Shown here: positions 49,217 through 56,924 of the stretch, in pieces
Numbering within the stretch: the stretch's first letter is position 1
Layout: every line of letters begins with the position of its first letter
Origin: an uncultured Collinsella sp.
GTDB lineage: Bacteria; Actinomycetota; Coriobacteriia; Coriobacteriales; Coriobacteriaceae
Reading direction: 5' to 3'
DNA length: 62,007 nucleotides
Assembly: GCA_900543025.1 (NCBI GenBank)
Contig: UQPP01000007.1
Span: 1 to 62,007, forward strand
The notes under the pieces: model-generated
Database searches by the model: none
What the model saw: the letters and a program-made list of their open reading frames with translations, nothing else
Told to the model about the DNA's origin: nothing
Program-made: the position numbers and the translations under genes

Positions 49217-49700
49217 CCTGCGCATTGGCCATGGCTACGACGTCCACCGTCTGGTGGAGGGGCGTCGATGTATCATCGGCGGTGTCGACATTCCCTACGA
49301 GCGCGGCCTGCTGGGCCACTCGGATGCCGATGTGCTCGCGCACGCCTTGGCCGACGCCATTCTGGGCGCCTGCCGCGGGGGAGACATCGGCAAGCTATTC
49401 CCCGACACCGATCCCGCCTACGAGGGTGCCGATTCGATGGTGCTGCTTGCCCGCGTGATGGACTATGCGCGCGAGCTGGGCTTTGAGTTTGTCGATGCCG
49501 ATTGCACCATTGCCTGTCAGCAACCCAAGATCACCCCGCACCGCGATGCCATGCGCGCCAACCTCGCCCATGCCCTGGGCGTCGATGTCGAAAACGTGGG
49601 CGTCGCCGCCACTACGACCGAAAGGCTCGGTTGGGAAGGCCAGGGCGAGGGAATCGGCGCCTGGGCCGTCTGCCTGCTACAGAAAACCGTTAAGGAGTAA
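49206..49700 (+). CDS. ispF: 2-C-methyl-D-erythritol 2,4-cyclodiphosphate synthase
   Basis: A 164-residue trimeric enzyme that follows IspE in the MEP pathway. It shows RIGHGYDVHRLVEGRRCIIG (zinc ligands Asp and His), GLLGHSDADVLAHALADAIL, DTDPAYEGADSMVLL, DCTIACQQPKITPH and ATTTERLGWEGQGEGIGAWA. ATG 49206 lies inside the end of ispD, with GAGAGG about 10 nt upstream. The longer frame from 49173 is rejected. cysS starts 3 nt after its stop. Confidence 0.96.
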   Translation: MFSNLRIGHGYDVHRLVEGRRCIIGGVDIPYERGLLGHSDADVLAHALADAILGACRGGDIGKLFPDTDPAYEGADSMVLLARVMDYARELGFEFVDADCTIACQQPKITPHRDAMRANLAHALGVDVENVGVAATTTERLGWEGQGEGIGAWAVCLLQKTVKE

Positions 49701-49703
49701 CGA

Positions 49704-51170
49704 ATGCGTATCTACAACAGCGCTACCCATAAAAAGGAAGAGTTCCAGCCCATCGAGTCCGGCAAGGTCCGCATGTACGTGTGCGGCCCCACGGTCTATG
49801 ACAACATTCACATCGGCAATGCCCGCACGTTCATTAGCTTTGACGTGATTCGTCGCTGGCTCATCGCGAGCGGCTACGAGGTCACGTTTGCCCAGAACCT
49901 CACCGATGTCGATGACAAGATCATCAAGCGCGCCAACGAGCAGGGCCGCACTGCCGCCGAGGTCGCGACAGAGTTCTCCGACAAGTTCATCGGCGTCATG
50001 CGCGCCGCCAACGTGCTCGATCCCGATGTGCGCCCCCGCGCCACCAAGGAGATCGGCCCCATGATCGCCATGATCAAGACGCTTATCGAGCAGGGCCACG
50101 CTTACGCAGCCGATAACGGCGATGTGTACTTTGCCGTGCGCAGCGATCCCAACTATGGTCAGGTCTCGGGCCGCAACATCGACGACCTTATGGTTGGCGC
50201 ACGCATTGAGGAGAACGAGGACAAGAACGACCCGCTCGACTTTGCCCTGTGGAAGGCCGCCAAGCCCGGCGAGCCCAGCTGGCCGAGCCCCTGGGGCGAG
50301 GGCCGTCCCGGTTGGCACACCGAGTGCGCCGCCATGGTGCATCGCTACCTGGGCACTCCGATCGACATCCACGGCGGCGGCTCCGACCTTGCCTTCCCGC
50401 ATCACGAGAACGAGTGCGCTCAGGCCACCTGCGCCTGGCACCAGGGCTTCTCCAACACCTGGATGCACACGGGCATGCTGCTGGTAGACGGCGAGAAGAT
50501 GTCCAAGTCGCTCGGCAACTTCTTTACGCTGGCCGAGGTCCTCGAGCAGCACTCCGCTGCCGCCCTGCGCCTGCTGATGCTGCAGACGAGCTATCGCTCG
50601 CCGCTCGACTTTTCTTGGGAGCGCCTGGAGGGTGCCGAGAACTCGCTCACGCGTATCGCCGGTACGGTCGAGAACCTGCGCTGGGCCGCGAACCATGCGA
50701 CGGCCGATGCCGATGTGGCTGCCGCCGAGGCATTTGCCGCCAAGGCCGCTGAGACTCGTGCCGCCTTTAAGGAGTGCATGGACGACGACTTTAACACCGC
50801 TGGCGCCATGGGTGCCGTCTTTGGCTTTGTGACCGAGTGCAACCAGTACCTGGAGCAGGCGGGCGACGCTGCCGACAAGGCCGCCGCGCTTGCCGCCGCC
50901 GACACGCTGGCCGAGCTGCTCGATACGCTTGGCGTTGAGCTCCCCGAGCCCAAGGTCGAGCTGCCGCTGGGTCTGCTAGGCGTTGCCGCCGGCCTGGTCG
51001 CCTACGCGGGCGACGACGTGGACGAGGCCGCTGCCAAGATTCTCGAGGCCCGCGCCGAGGCCCGCGCCGCCAAGAACTGGGATCTGGCCGACGCCATCCG
51101 CGACCAGCTCAAGGACCTCGGGCTGACGATCGAGGATACCGCCGCCGGCACTCGTATTAAGAGTCTCTAG
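49704..51170 (+). CDS. cysS: Cysteinyl-tRNA synthetase
   Basis: A 488-residue monomeric class I synthetase. The HIGH-type motif is in VYDNIHIGNARTFISFDV near residue 32, preceded by zinc ligand Cys in MYVCGPT; the other zinc ligands are in GWHTECAAM and FPHHENECAQ. KMSKS appears as DGEKMSKSLGNFF near residue 265. The C-terminal part is an Ala-rich DALR-type helical anticodon-binding domain. It follows ispF by 3 nt with AAGGAG inside the ispF end. gltX and cysE, which lie here in Bacillus, are absent. Confidence 0.97.
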   Translation: MRIYNSATHKKEEFQPIESGKVRMYVCGPTVYDNIHIGNARTFISFDVIRRWLIASGYEVTFAQNLTDVDDKIIKRANEQGRTAAEVATEFSDKFIGVMRAANVLDPDVRPRATKEIGPMIAMIKTLIEQGHAYAADNGDVYFAVRSDPNYGQVSGRNIDDLMVGARIEENEDKNDPLDFALWKAAKPGEPSWPSPWGEGRPGWHTECAAMVHRYLGTPIDIHGGGSDLAFPHHENECAQATCAWHQGFSNTWMHTGMLLVDGEKMSKSLGNFFTLAEVLEQHSAAALRLLMLQTSYRSPLDFSWERLEGAENSLTRIAGTVENLRWAANHATADADVAAAEAFAAKAAETRAAFKECMDDDFNTAGAMGAVFGFVTECNQYLEQAGDAADKAAALAAADTLAELLDTLGVELPEPKVELPLGLLGVAAGLVAYAGDDVDEAAAKILEARAEARAAKNWDLADAIRDQLKDLGLTIEDTAAGTRIKSL

Positions 51171-51313
51171 TATTTGTCGACCGTTCGAGGTGCGGCAGAT
51201 TGCCTTGAAAGAGGAGGGCATAGACCTGGTGGTCATGCCCGACGATTGAAAGGCAAGGTGCCGTGGCTCGGACGGTCGATTCTTGTTCGTTATCTATTTA
51301 AGGAGGCCGTTTT

Positions 51314-52228
51314 ATGGCCGACAATCGCAAGCGTGCGCCTCGTGGCGGCAAGCAGGCCGCTTCTGGCTCGCGTCCGATTCGCCGCAATGACCGTGCTGCC
51401 GCTCCCAAGGGCCAGCGTGATCGCACTCAGGCCGCACGTCCGCAGCGCGATCGCAACCGCGACGCTGTCCAGGCTCCCAAGGGCGAGTTTATCGAAGGTC
51501 GTCGTGCTGCCGCCGAGGCGCTACGCACTGGTTTTCCCATCAAGTGCGCGCTCATTGCCGAGGGCGGGGAGCGCGATGCCGCCTTGTCGCGCCTGGTCGA
51601 CGACCTCAACGCCGCGGGTGTCCGCATTAAGTATGTGCCGCGCGCGCAGCTCGACGCGCTGTCGAGCCATGGCGCCCACCAGGGCATCGCGCTCGAGGTT
51701 GGCAACTTCCCCTATGCCGATGTCGCCGATATTCTCGACCGCGCAGGCGAGGGCCCGGCACTTGTCGTGGTGCTCGACCACGTGACTGACGACGGCAACT
51801 TTGGCGCCATCGTGCGCTCCGCCGAGGTTGTGGGCGCGGCCGGCGTCATCATCGCCAACAAGCGTGCCGCCGGCGTGACCGTGGGCAGCTACAAGACTTC
51901 AGCCGGCGCCGTCATGCATCTGCCTATCGCGCAGGTGCCTAACATCGCCCGTGCGCTCGATGACCTCAAGGCCGCTGGCTTTTGGGTGGGCGGTGCCTCT
52001 GAGCACGCCGAAGGCAGTTGCTGGGATGCTCCCTTCGAGGGTCGCGTGGCGCTCGTCATGGGCTCCGAGGGCGACGGCATCTCGCGTCTAGTGCTCGAGA
52101 AATGCGACTTTTTGACCAAGCTTCCCCAGCGCGGCATGACCGAGAGCCTCAATGTTGCCCAGGCGACTACGGCCCTCTGCTTTGAGTGGCTGCGCCGCAA
52201 CGCCGGCGAGCTCATGGGGGAGGAGTAG
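51314..52228 (+). CDS. rlmB: 23S rRNA 2'-O-methyltransferase RlmB (TrmH/SpoU family)
   Basis: A 304-residue SPOUT methyltransferase expected to methylate G2251 of 23S rRNA with S-adenosylmethionine. A basic N-terminal tail of about 55 residues (RKRAPRGGKQAASGSRPIRR) comes before the substrate-binding domain (GEFIEGRRAAAEALRTGF). The knotted C-terminal domain has VVVLDHVTDDGNFGAIVRSA, VMGSEGDGISRLVLEKCD and TESLNVAQATTALCFE. AAGGAGG lies 7 nt before the ATG. The basic tail is an addition to the usual 245-250 residues and probably binds RNA. Confidence 0.93.
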   Translation: MADNRKRAPRGGKQAASGSRPIRRNDRAAAPKGQRDRTQAARPQRDRNRDAVQAPKGEFIEGRRAAAEALRTGFPIKCALIAEGGERDAALSRLVDDLNAAGVRIKYVPRAQLDALSSHGAHQGIALEVGNFPYADVADILDRAGEGPALVVVLDHVTDDGNFGAIVRSAEVVGAAGVIIANKRAAGVTVGSYKTSAGAVMHLPIAQVPNIARALDDLKAAGFWVGGASEHAEGSCWDAPFEGRVALVMGSEGDGISRLVLEKCDFLTKLPQRGMTESLNVAQATTALCFEWLRRNAGELMGEE

Positions 52229-52231
52229 CGC

Positions 52232-52909
52232 ATGTCCAAGAAGAACCGTGCCAAGTCCAAGGCCAAGCGCTTTGGCGAGGGCTCGGCCAAGCCGATTGTT
52301 TCGGCCGCGACCTACGGCGTGGGCGGCAATGCGTTTGCGCAGGCTATCGCCGACCCAGTCTCGACGGTGCACTCCAACAAGCCCGAGCTGCTGGTGGTCG
52401 ACGGTTACAACGTGATCCACTGCACGCCGCGCTACGAAAAGCTCGTGTACGACCATTCCGACGATCCGTATTCCAGCGACGTCCACGATATGGCGCGCAC
52501 CGCCCTCATCAACGACGTTGCTGCCTTTGCCCAGGGCCGTTACGAGGCCGTGATCGTGTTTGACGGCGCGGGCAATATCTCCAGTGAACGTCCCAACCTG
52601 CCGGCCCGCGGCGTGCGCATCGAGTTCTCGCCGACGGGTGTTTCAGCCGATACCGTGGTGCAAAAGCTCTGCATCGAGGCGCGCGAGGAAGGCCGCGCAT
52701 GCTCCGTGGTATCGAGCGACGGCACAATCCAGGCCGTCGTCATGGGCAAGGGCGTTACGCGCATCTCGAGCCGCATGCTGGTGGACGAGATCAAACAGAT
52801 CGATAACGACGTTCACGAGGCAGAGGAAGCTCCGCAGATCAAGATGACCCTGGGCAGCCGCCTGAGCCCCGATGCCCTGGCCAAGCTCAAGGCCCTGCGC
52901 GGGAGATAG
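52232..52909 (+). CDS. NYN domain ribonuclease, YacP/Rae1-like
   Basis: A 225-residue protein of the YacP family (PIN-like NYN domain). The core begins at about residue 50 with LLVVDGYNVIHCTPRYEKLV and continues with ARTALINDVAAFAQGR, AVIVFDGAGN and a late SSDGTIQ acidic region. In Bacillus the homologue Rae1 cuts mRNA within the ribosomal A site. The first 50 residues are basic (SKKNRAKSKAKRFGEGSAK). It starts 3 nt after rlmB with GGAGGAG upstream. sigH, which follows yacP in Firmicutes, is missing, and an accessory island begins here instead. Confidence 0.9.
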   Translation: MSKKNRAKSKAKRFGEGSAKPIVSAATYGVGGNAFAQAIADPVSTVHSNKPELLVVDGYNVIHCTPRYEKLVYDHSDDPYSSDVHDMARTALINDVAAFAQGRYEAVIVFDGAGNISSERPNLPARGVRIEFSPTGVSADTVVQKLCIEAREEGRACSVVSSDGTIQAVVMGKGVTRISSRMLVDEIKQIDNDVHEAEEAPQIKMTLGSRLSPDALAKLKALRGR

Positions 52910-52936
52910 GGGAGCTGACGGCGCGACGCTGTCTCG

Positions 52937-54277
52937 CTAACTCCATTCAGCGATGTCGATCATTCTACGGAGGCGCCATGTAAGCGCCTCTTTTAGATAT
53001 GGCAGCCTTGCCGTGAGTGCGTCGTTTCTGGACAGAATCTCGATTGCCTCGTCAACGAAGCCTTCGAGTTTGTCGCCGTCAAACCAGCCCATGTCCTCGA
53101 CGAGCAACATTTGTTTGGCGGGGCTTGAATGAAATTGTGCGCTGGTAAAACTGTGCTCTCCCGCCCTAAGCTCCTCTAGTGATATGTTGCACCAGAGTGA
53201 TGAGCCCGAATCGAAGATGGGGGCTGGTCTGCAGACCAGTGAGTTGACGTTTCGCACGAGGCCGAAGTTGCGCCAATGACGATCGTAGTTGGCAATGATG
53301 TCATCGCATACGATCATGCGGTCAAGGGCGTCCTTGACGCCTGTCACCCCGAGCTCCTCGCAGTTTGCTACATATCGCTCGTAGTCGATTAGCCGTTCAT
53401 CTGCGTTTGCGTACTGGTTTACATTGAACGCAGGGACATACTCTTCTTCATCAGTTAAGAAGACATCGCATATGCTCAAGGCGGAAGTGCCCGTGCCCTC
53501 GAGCGAGTAAGGCACATAATCGCAGACGTTTAGGATGCGACGATGGAGCGCGGTCGCTACCAGCTCGTTATATGGTTCTTGGTTCAGGTGCGCTCCTGCC
53601 TTATGCAGAATTCGACGCCCGCCCTCGCATGTCCAATACTTTTGAAGATTGCCGTCCGAGGTGTTATCGGGCTTTGCGGCGGCTGCTTTGCCCTCTGGGG
53701 CGAAGGGAGCGATGGACAGAGAGACGTCGTCAAAAGCATTATTGAAGAAGTTAATATCCTCCCACGCGAGACCGGAATCTTGGGGTCTAATCCAATACTG
53801 GTCGGATAGGGAGAGGCCGAGATTTCGCTGGATGAGTTCGTCGGGAACATCGACTGCTGCTTCTGCCAACAGGGATGCAAGCCCAATGCGCGCGAGCGGG
53901 ATACCGCGGCCTCGCCACCAAATGCGGAAAGAGTCGAGCGACACGGGACTATTAGGGCCAAATACTCCAATAGGGGCGTGGGCGTAATCGATGTCGGCAC
54001 CGATGTGGGTAAAGTCTTTTCGCGATGTGCTGTAGACCAGCTGAGCGACTTCGTACGTGCGGTTCATGAGGGTAAATGCGACTTCGCTTTTCCCATGCCC
54101 ACGACGAGGTCGTCCCCCTCTTTTGGTTGCGGAGCGGAGTCGCGCGTCTACGCTGTCTTTGTCGATGAGCCACACGCCAGAAGCCTTGCGGGCGGTCAGC
54201 GCGCCGTTCTTAATGAGCTCCTGCACCCTGCGCGGGCTGATGCCGAGCAGCTCGGCTGCTTCCTTGGTAGTCAACAT
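52937..54277 (-). CDS. HTH-HipA-like kinase fusion
   Basis: A 446-residue single-chain protein. Residues 1-45 are an excisionase/MerR-like helix-turn-helix (LTTKEAAELLGISPRRVQEL, then GVWLIDKDSVD). The rest resembles the catalytic part of HipA-like kinases: SDGNLQKYW (207-215) as the ATP loop, LNQEPYNELVATALHRRILN, IIANYDRHWRNFGLVRN (D332, H334, N337 as the DxHxxN site) and PIFDSGSSL (D356). The usual separate HipB is absent; the HTH may replace it. GAAGGG lies 8 nt before ATG 54277. A perfect palindrome at 54327-54354 lies just upstream. Lower GC and its position suggest acquisition. Confidence 0.75.
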   Translation of the reverse strand: MLTTKEAAELLGISPRRVQELIKNGALTARKASGVWLIDKDSVDARLRSATKRGGRPRRGHGKSEVAFTLMNRTYEVAQLVYSTSRKDFTHIGADIDYAHAPIGVFGPNSPVSLDSFRIWWRGRGIPLARIGLASLLAEAAVDVPDELIQRNLGLSLSDQYWIRPQDSGLAWEDINFFNNAFDDVSLSIAPFAPEGKAAAAKPDNTSDGNLQKYWTCEGGRRILHKAGAHLNQEPYNELVATALHRRILNVCDYVPYSLEGTGTSALSICDVFLTDEEEYVPAFNVNQYANADERLIDYERYVANCEELGVTGVKDALDRMIVCDDIIANYDRHWRNFGLVRNVNSLVCRPAPIFDSGSSLWCNISLEELRAGEHSFTSAQFHSSPAKQMLLVEDMGWFDGDKLEGFVDEAIEILSRNDALTARLPYLKEALTWRLRRMIDIAEWS

Positions 54278-54296
54278 CGCGAAACCCTTCGCCAGA

Positions 54297-54354
54297 ACGA
54301 ATAGTTTTATCTTCTTCATTGTAATAAAAACTATTCGTTCTGACGAATAGTTTT
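54297..54354 (-). promoter_or_regulatory. Palindromic operator upstream of the HTH-HipA fusion
   Basis: Perfect arms AAAACTATTCGT (54327-54338) and ACGAATAGTTTT (54343-54354) around TCTG, plus a third copy ACGAATAGTTTT at 54297-54308 in the same direction as the right arm. The palindrome starts 50 bp, and the single copy 20 bp, upstream of the gene start. This fits autoregulation by the protein's own HTH domain. Confidence 0.7.
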
Positions 54355-54438
54355 GAGATGTGGTCGGTCAAAGGGTCTGTTGCGCCTCGTCCGCAATTCC
54401 TTTATTCTAAACAGGCTTCGCGCGAAAGCGCCAAGTGT

Positions 54439-54510
54439 GCCAGTGTGGCGCAACGGTAGCGCAACTGATTTGTAATCAGTGGGTTGCAGGTTCGATTCCT
54501 GTCACTGGCT
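54439..54510 (+). tRNA. tRNA-Thr (anticodon TGT)
   Basis: Acceptor GCCAGTG / CACTGGC; D-arm GGCGCAACGGTAGCGC; anticodon stem-loop CTGATTTGTAATCAG with TGT; T-arm GCAGGTTCGATTCCTGT; CCA encoded (54511-54513). Its last 15 bases plus CCA and terminator are repeated at 54686-54749. Confidence 0.96.
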
Positions 54511-54749
54511 CCATGAGAGTTTCGGGTTCTGCTCCCTTGTGGGACAGGGCCCGTTTCTTGTATGTGCCGGAATCGAACCTGCGAGGGCGCGAGCGTCAAG
54601 CGAACGCGGAGCGTTCGTAGCGAGCGGGCAAGGATGCCGGCAGGCATCCGAAGCCGGAGCGGATTCGCGAAGCGAATACGCGGACTTCCTGTCACTGGCT
54701 CCATGAGAGTTTCGGGCTCTGTTCCCTTGTGGGACAGGGTCCGTTTCTT
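54496..54749 (+). repeat. Direct repeat of tRNA-Thr 3' end and terminator (att-like)
   Basis: Unit 1 (54496-54559) starts in the T-arm of tRNA-Thr (TTCCTGTCACTGGCTCCA), continues with TGAGAGTTTCGGG and a terminator hairpin (54523-54553) and ends with TTTCTT. Unit 2 (54686-54749) repeats this 64-bp stretch with a few changes that keep the hairpin paired. Such tRNA 3'-end duplications are usual at integration sites of mobile elements. Confidence 0.75.
54563..54685 (+). repeat. tRNA-adjacent repeat with antisense T-arm motif (copy 2)
   Basis: GGAATCGAACCTGCGAGGG (54569-54587) is the reverse complement of a tRNA T-arm. It is followed by GCGCGAGCG, the palindrome AACGCGGAGCGTT (54603-54615), AGCGAGCGGGCAAGGATGCC and more small hairpins (GATGCCGGCAGGCATC). 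It aligns with 16930-17057 in order and content and lies in the same position relative to a tRNA and its terminator. Confidence 0.55.
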
Positions 54750-54908
54750 TTTAGGTAGGCGCCTACGTGGTCTGGCTCCATTTTCCCGTCACCTGCAATA
54801 ACCAAGCAATGCTTGGTCGTTGGATATAGCTTTGTAAAAGAGAATGGAGTCAACAAAGCCAACGAAAGGAAATCGTTGGCATAGGGTCTACGGAAAGGAA
54901 AAAAGACC

Positions 54909-55580
54909 ATGATTTACTCTCTTTGCGACATTGCCGGCAAGGACAGGGCAACAAATAAGCCGATCATCAGCATCCGTGCCATGGATATGGAGATGCAGCT
55001 ACTGCGCTACTTTCGCGATTATGGCTTGGATAACGATCCGGATTGGCGCGAGTCCCTCGATGTCATTCTCGAGTCGCAACGAGAAGACGGTTGTTTTCCT
55101 CTGAGCAGCGATTGCCATATGCCCAGTGATGCACGTGTCGATTTTCTCTATCGACCTACGTACGCTTGCTGCCAGATCATGATGCGAGCTCTGCTGGGTG
55201 GAAAGCTATCGGACGAGCAGGGGCAACGCGTCAAAACTGCCCTGTCTCGCGGCCTTGCTTTTTCCTGCGGGCGCGGCCTTAATGGCCACGGTATCGAAGA
55301 TCTTGAGCGGCAGTGCGAGGACGTTGCCGATTTTGGCCATGCGGGGATTACGGAAATAGCTGAGCGTTATCCCATGCTGTGCCCTGAGTTTTTCTCCCTT
55401 ATTAATAAGATTGGAGACGAATACGTTGAGCGCATCGCCAATGGAGATGTGATTTACTACTTTGGATCAAATCTTGCACAGAAGATTTTGACGGCGGCAG
55501 AGTCCCTGGGCCGGACCAATTTGTCGCTCGACAAAATCCAACGCTATCTTGAGATGGACTCGAAGAGAAAAAATCGATAG
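54909..55580 (+). CDS. Unknown protein, possible alpha/alpha-repeat fold
   Basis: A 223-residue protein I do not recognise. No signal peptide or membrane segment is visible. One stretch (ESLDVILESQREDGCFPLSS followed by LYRPTYACCQIMMRALLGG) resembles the repeat of alpha/alpha-toroid proteins such as prenyltransferase/squalene-cyclase-like families, but that is only a resemblance. It has eight cysteines and a basic C-terminus (DSKRKNR). AAGGAAAA precedes the ATG. It is followed after 29 bp by a second unknown gene, so they probably form a two-gene unit in the accessory island. Confidence 0.7.
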   Translation: MIYSLCDIAGKDRATNKPIISIRAMDMEMQLLRYFRDYGLDNDPDWRESLDVILESQREDGCFPLSSDCHMPSDARVDFLYRPTYACCQIMMRALLGGKLSDEQGQRVKTALSRGLAFSCGRGLNGHGIEDLERQCEDVADFGHAGITEIAERYPMLCPEFFSLINKIGDEYVERIANGDVIYYFGSNLAQKILTAAESLGRTNLSLDKIQRYLEMDSKRKNR

Positions 55581-55609
55581 GTTAAAGATTAGAAAGGCGG
55601 GCGCCGCCA

Positions 55610-56608
55610 ATGCTGCTTGGACAGTACATAAAAAGAAACATGCCAGATGCGGTCGAGCTCAACGATATGATTTCCCGTCCAGGCGAGGGATATGCTATTA
55701 GCCAGATGGCGGTAGCGCCCGTCGACACGGGGGCCTTGCGGATGCATATCAAGGCGTATGCAAATGGACCCGATGGTCCATATTTGGAGGGACGCCTAGC
55801 GCTCTACCATCAGGTGCACGAGCTTTTTGCGCTGCTTGCAGCTGAGCCGCCTAACAAAGGCATGAAGGGCTACGAGCTCAAGGATTCCTTTATTGGCGGT
55901 GAAGAGGCAGACCTGATTATGCTCACCGTTTCCCACGAAGAGCGTTCGCAGGAAGACATCGCCTATAACGTTTTGCTGTGCAGCAAGAACGCGGTGGGGG
56001 AGCGCCGTGCCAGGATTCGCGATGGCGTGCGTATCGGCGGCATGTGCGTAGCCGAGGAGTTTGGGTATCGCGGCGAATTCAGGTCTTCGGTACACCCGCT
56101 GGCGTTGCCGCTCAATTTGAGCGAGGTCTACGTGCTTATGGATGCGCTGGCTGCCTATGAGCGCGGATGCAGCCGGTTTGATCCCCATGGTAGGACGGCC
56201 CGGCGTATTGCAGGCATGATCAAGCGCGAGCTGAGCGGTTACGCTAAGGAAAAACTTGGTTCGCGTTTGGAGGGGATGGGCTTTGCTCAACTGGAGGAGG
56301 TCGACCCCATGTTTGTTCCTGATATTCCAGGGGATAAAGTGCCTGAGGGCAGATCTTCGCAGGTTGCCAATTGGCTCTTATATGAAAAGGCTGGTCGCTG
56401 GGCGCGTGTGTGTCTTGCGGGTGGCGGGAGCGTGCAAGGGATTATCTTGCCGCGAGCTGAGCTTGGGCGCTTCTTTGCGAGTCGTCCACAAGTGGCGAGG
56501 GACGATGCAGCCCAAGCGGATTCACGACCCAAGTGTGTCGTCTGGCGAAGCGATGATGACTACGACGTTATTGACTGGGCAGATGTCGTGGATGTAAGGC
56601 GAGAATAG
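55610..56608 (+). CDS. Unknown protein, partner of the upstream gene
   Basis: A 332-residue soluble-looking protein I do not recognise. Seen: acidic and Gly/Pro-rich segments, EERSQEDIAYNVLLCSKNAV, a basic helix RTARRIAGMIKRELSGYAKE, and a C-terminal part with GGGSVQGIILPRAELGRFFA ending in Asp-rich DDDYDVIDWADVVDV. AAAGGCGGGCG lies upstream. Codon choice is less GC-biased than in the housekeeping genes around it. Function unknown; cotranscription with the 54909 gene is likely from the short gap. Confidence 0.65.
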   Translation: MLLGQYIKRNMPDAVELNDMISRPGEGYAISQMAVAPVDTGALRMHIKAYANGPDGPYLEGRLALYHQVHELFALLAAEPPNKGMKGYELKDSFIGGEEADLIMLTVSHEERSQEDIAYNVLLCSKNAVGERRARIRDGVRIGGMCVAEEFGYRGEFRSSVHPLALPLNLSEVYVLMDALAAYERGCSRFDPHGRTARRIAGMIKRELSGYAKEKLGSRLEGMGFAQLEEVDPMFVPDIPGDKVPEGRSSQVANWLLYEKAGRWARVCLAGGGSVQGIILPRAELGRFFASRPQVARDDAAQADSRPKCVVWRSDDDYDVIDWADVVDVRRE

Positions 56609-56615
56609 ATAAGTG

Positions 56616-56750
56616 TCTCGATCTGTAACACGAAGGGGCGGAAAACCGTTCGTACTGTTACAGAATGAGACGTAAGCCAGGGTCTCTGCGAAACATCTCG
56701 ATCTGTAACAGATAGGGGAGAAAATGTTCTCTAAATGTTACAGATAGAGA
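56616..56750. repeat. Two tandem hairpins with constant TCTCGATCTGTAACA arms
   Basis: Units 56616-56670 and 56696-56750, 80 bp apart. Each begins TCTCGATCTGTAACA and ends TGTTACAGA followed by ATGAGA or TAGAGA. The inside differs: CGAAGGGGCGG-AAAA-CCGTTCG in unit 1, GGGGAG-AAAATGTT-CTCT in unit 2. Outer arms are constant while the inner stems are unrelated. Confidence 0.75.
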
Positions 56751-56782
56751 CAAAGGCGGGAGCGGGCCCAGCCGTTTACCTT

Positions 56783-56924
56783 GAGCGTGGATTTCTGGAC
56801 GTACGAGCGTGGAAAATCTCCCGCCTAATGAATGAGTGTGGATAATCTGCCACTTTGGGTTCGAAGCCGTGCTAAAAGAGGGAGATTATCCACGCTCGAT
56901 TTCAAACGGGAGAAAATCCACGCC
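56783..56924. repeat. Cluster of DnaA-box-like sequences in nested inverted arrangement
   Basis: Five 9-mers: CGTGGATTT (56786-56794), CGTGGAAAA (56808-56816), TGTGGATAA (56837-56845), TTATCCACG (56886-56894) and AAATCCACG (56914-56922). The third is a perfect DnaA box on the minus strand. Most are followed by TCTCCC or TCTGCC (consensus GAGCGTGGAWAATCTCCC). The first two face the last two, forming nested inverted repeats. Confidence 0.7.

Noticed and set aside
54402..54801. Short proteins across the tRNA-Thr repeats
   Set aside because: They are translations of the tRNA, terminators and palindromes.
56783..56924. CRISPR array
   Set aside because: The repeats are short, differ from each other and occur in both orientations, with unequal spacing and no cas genes, so they are not a CRISPR.
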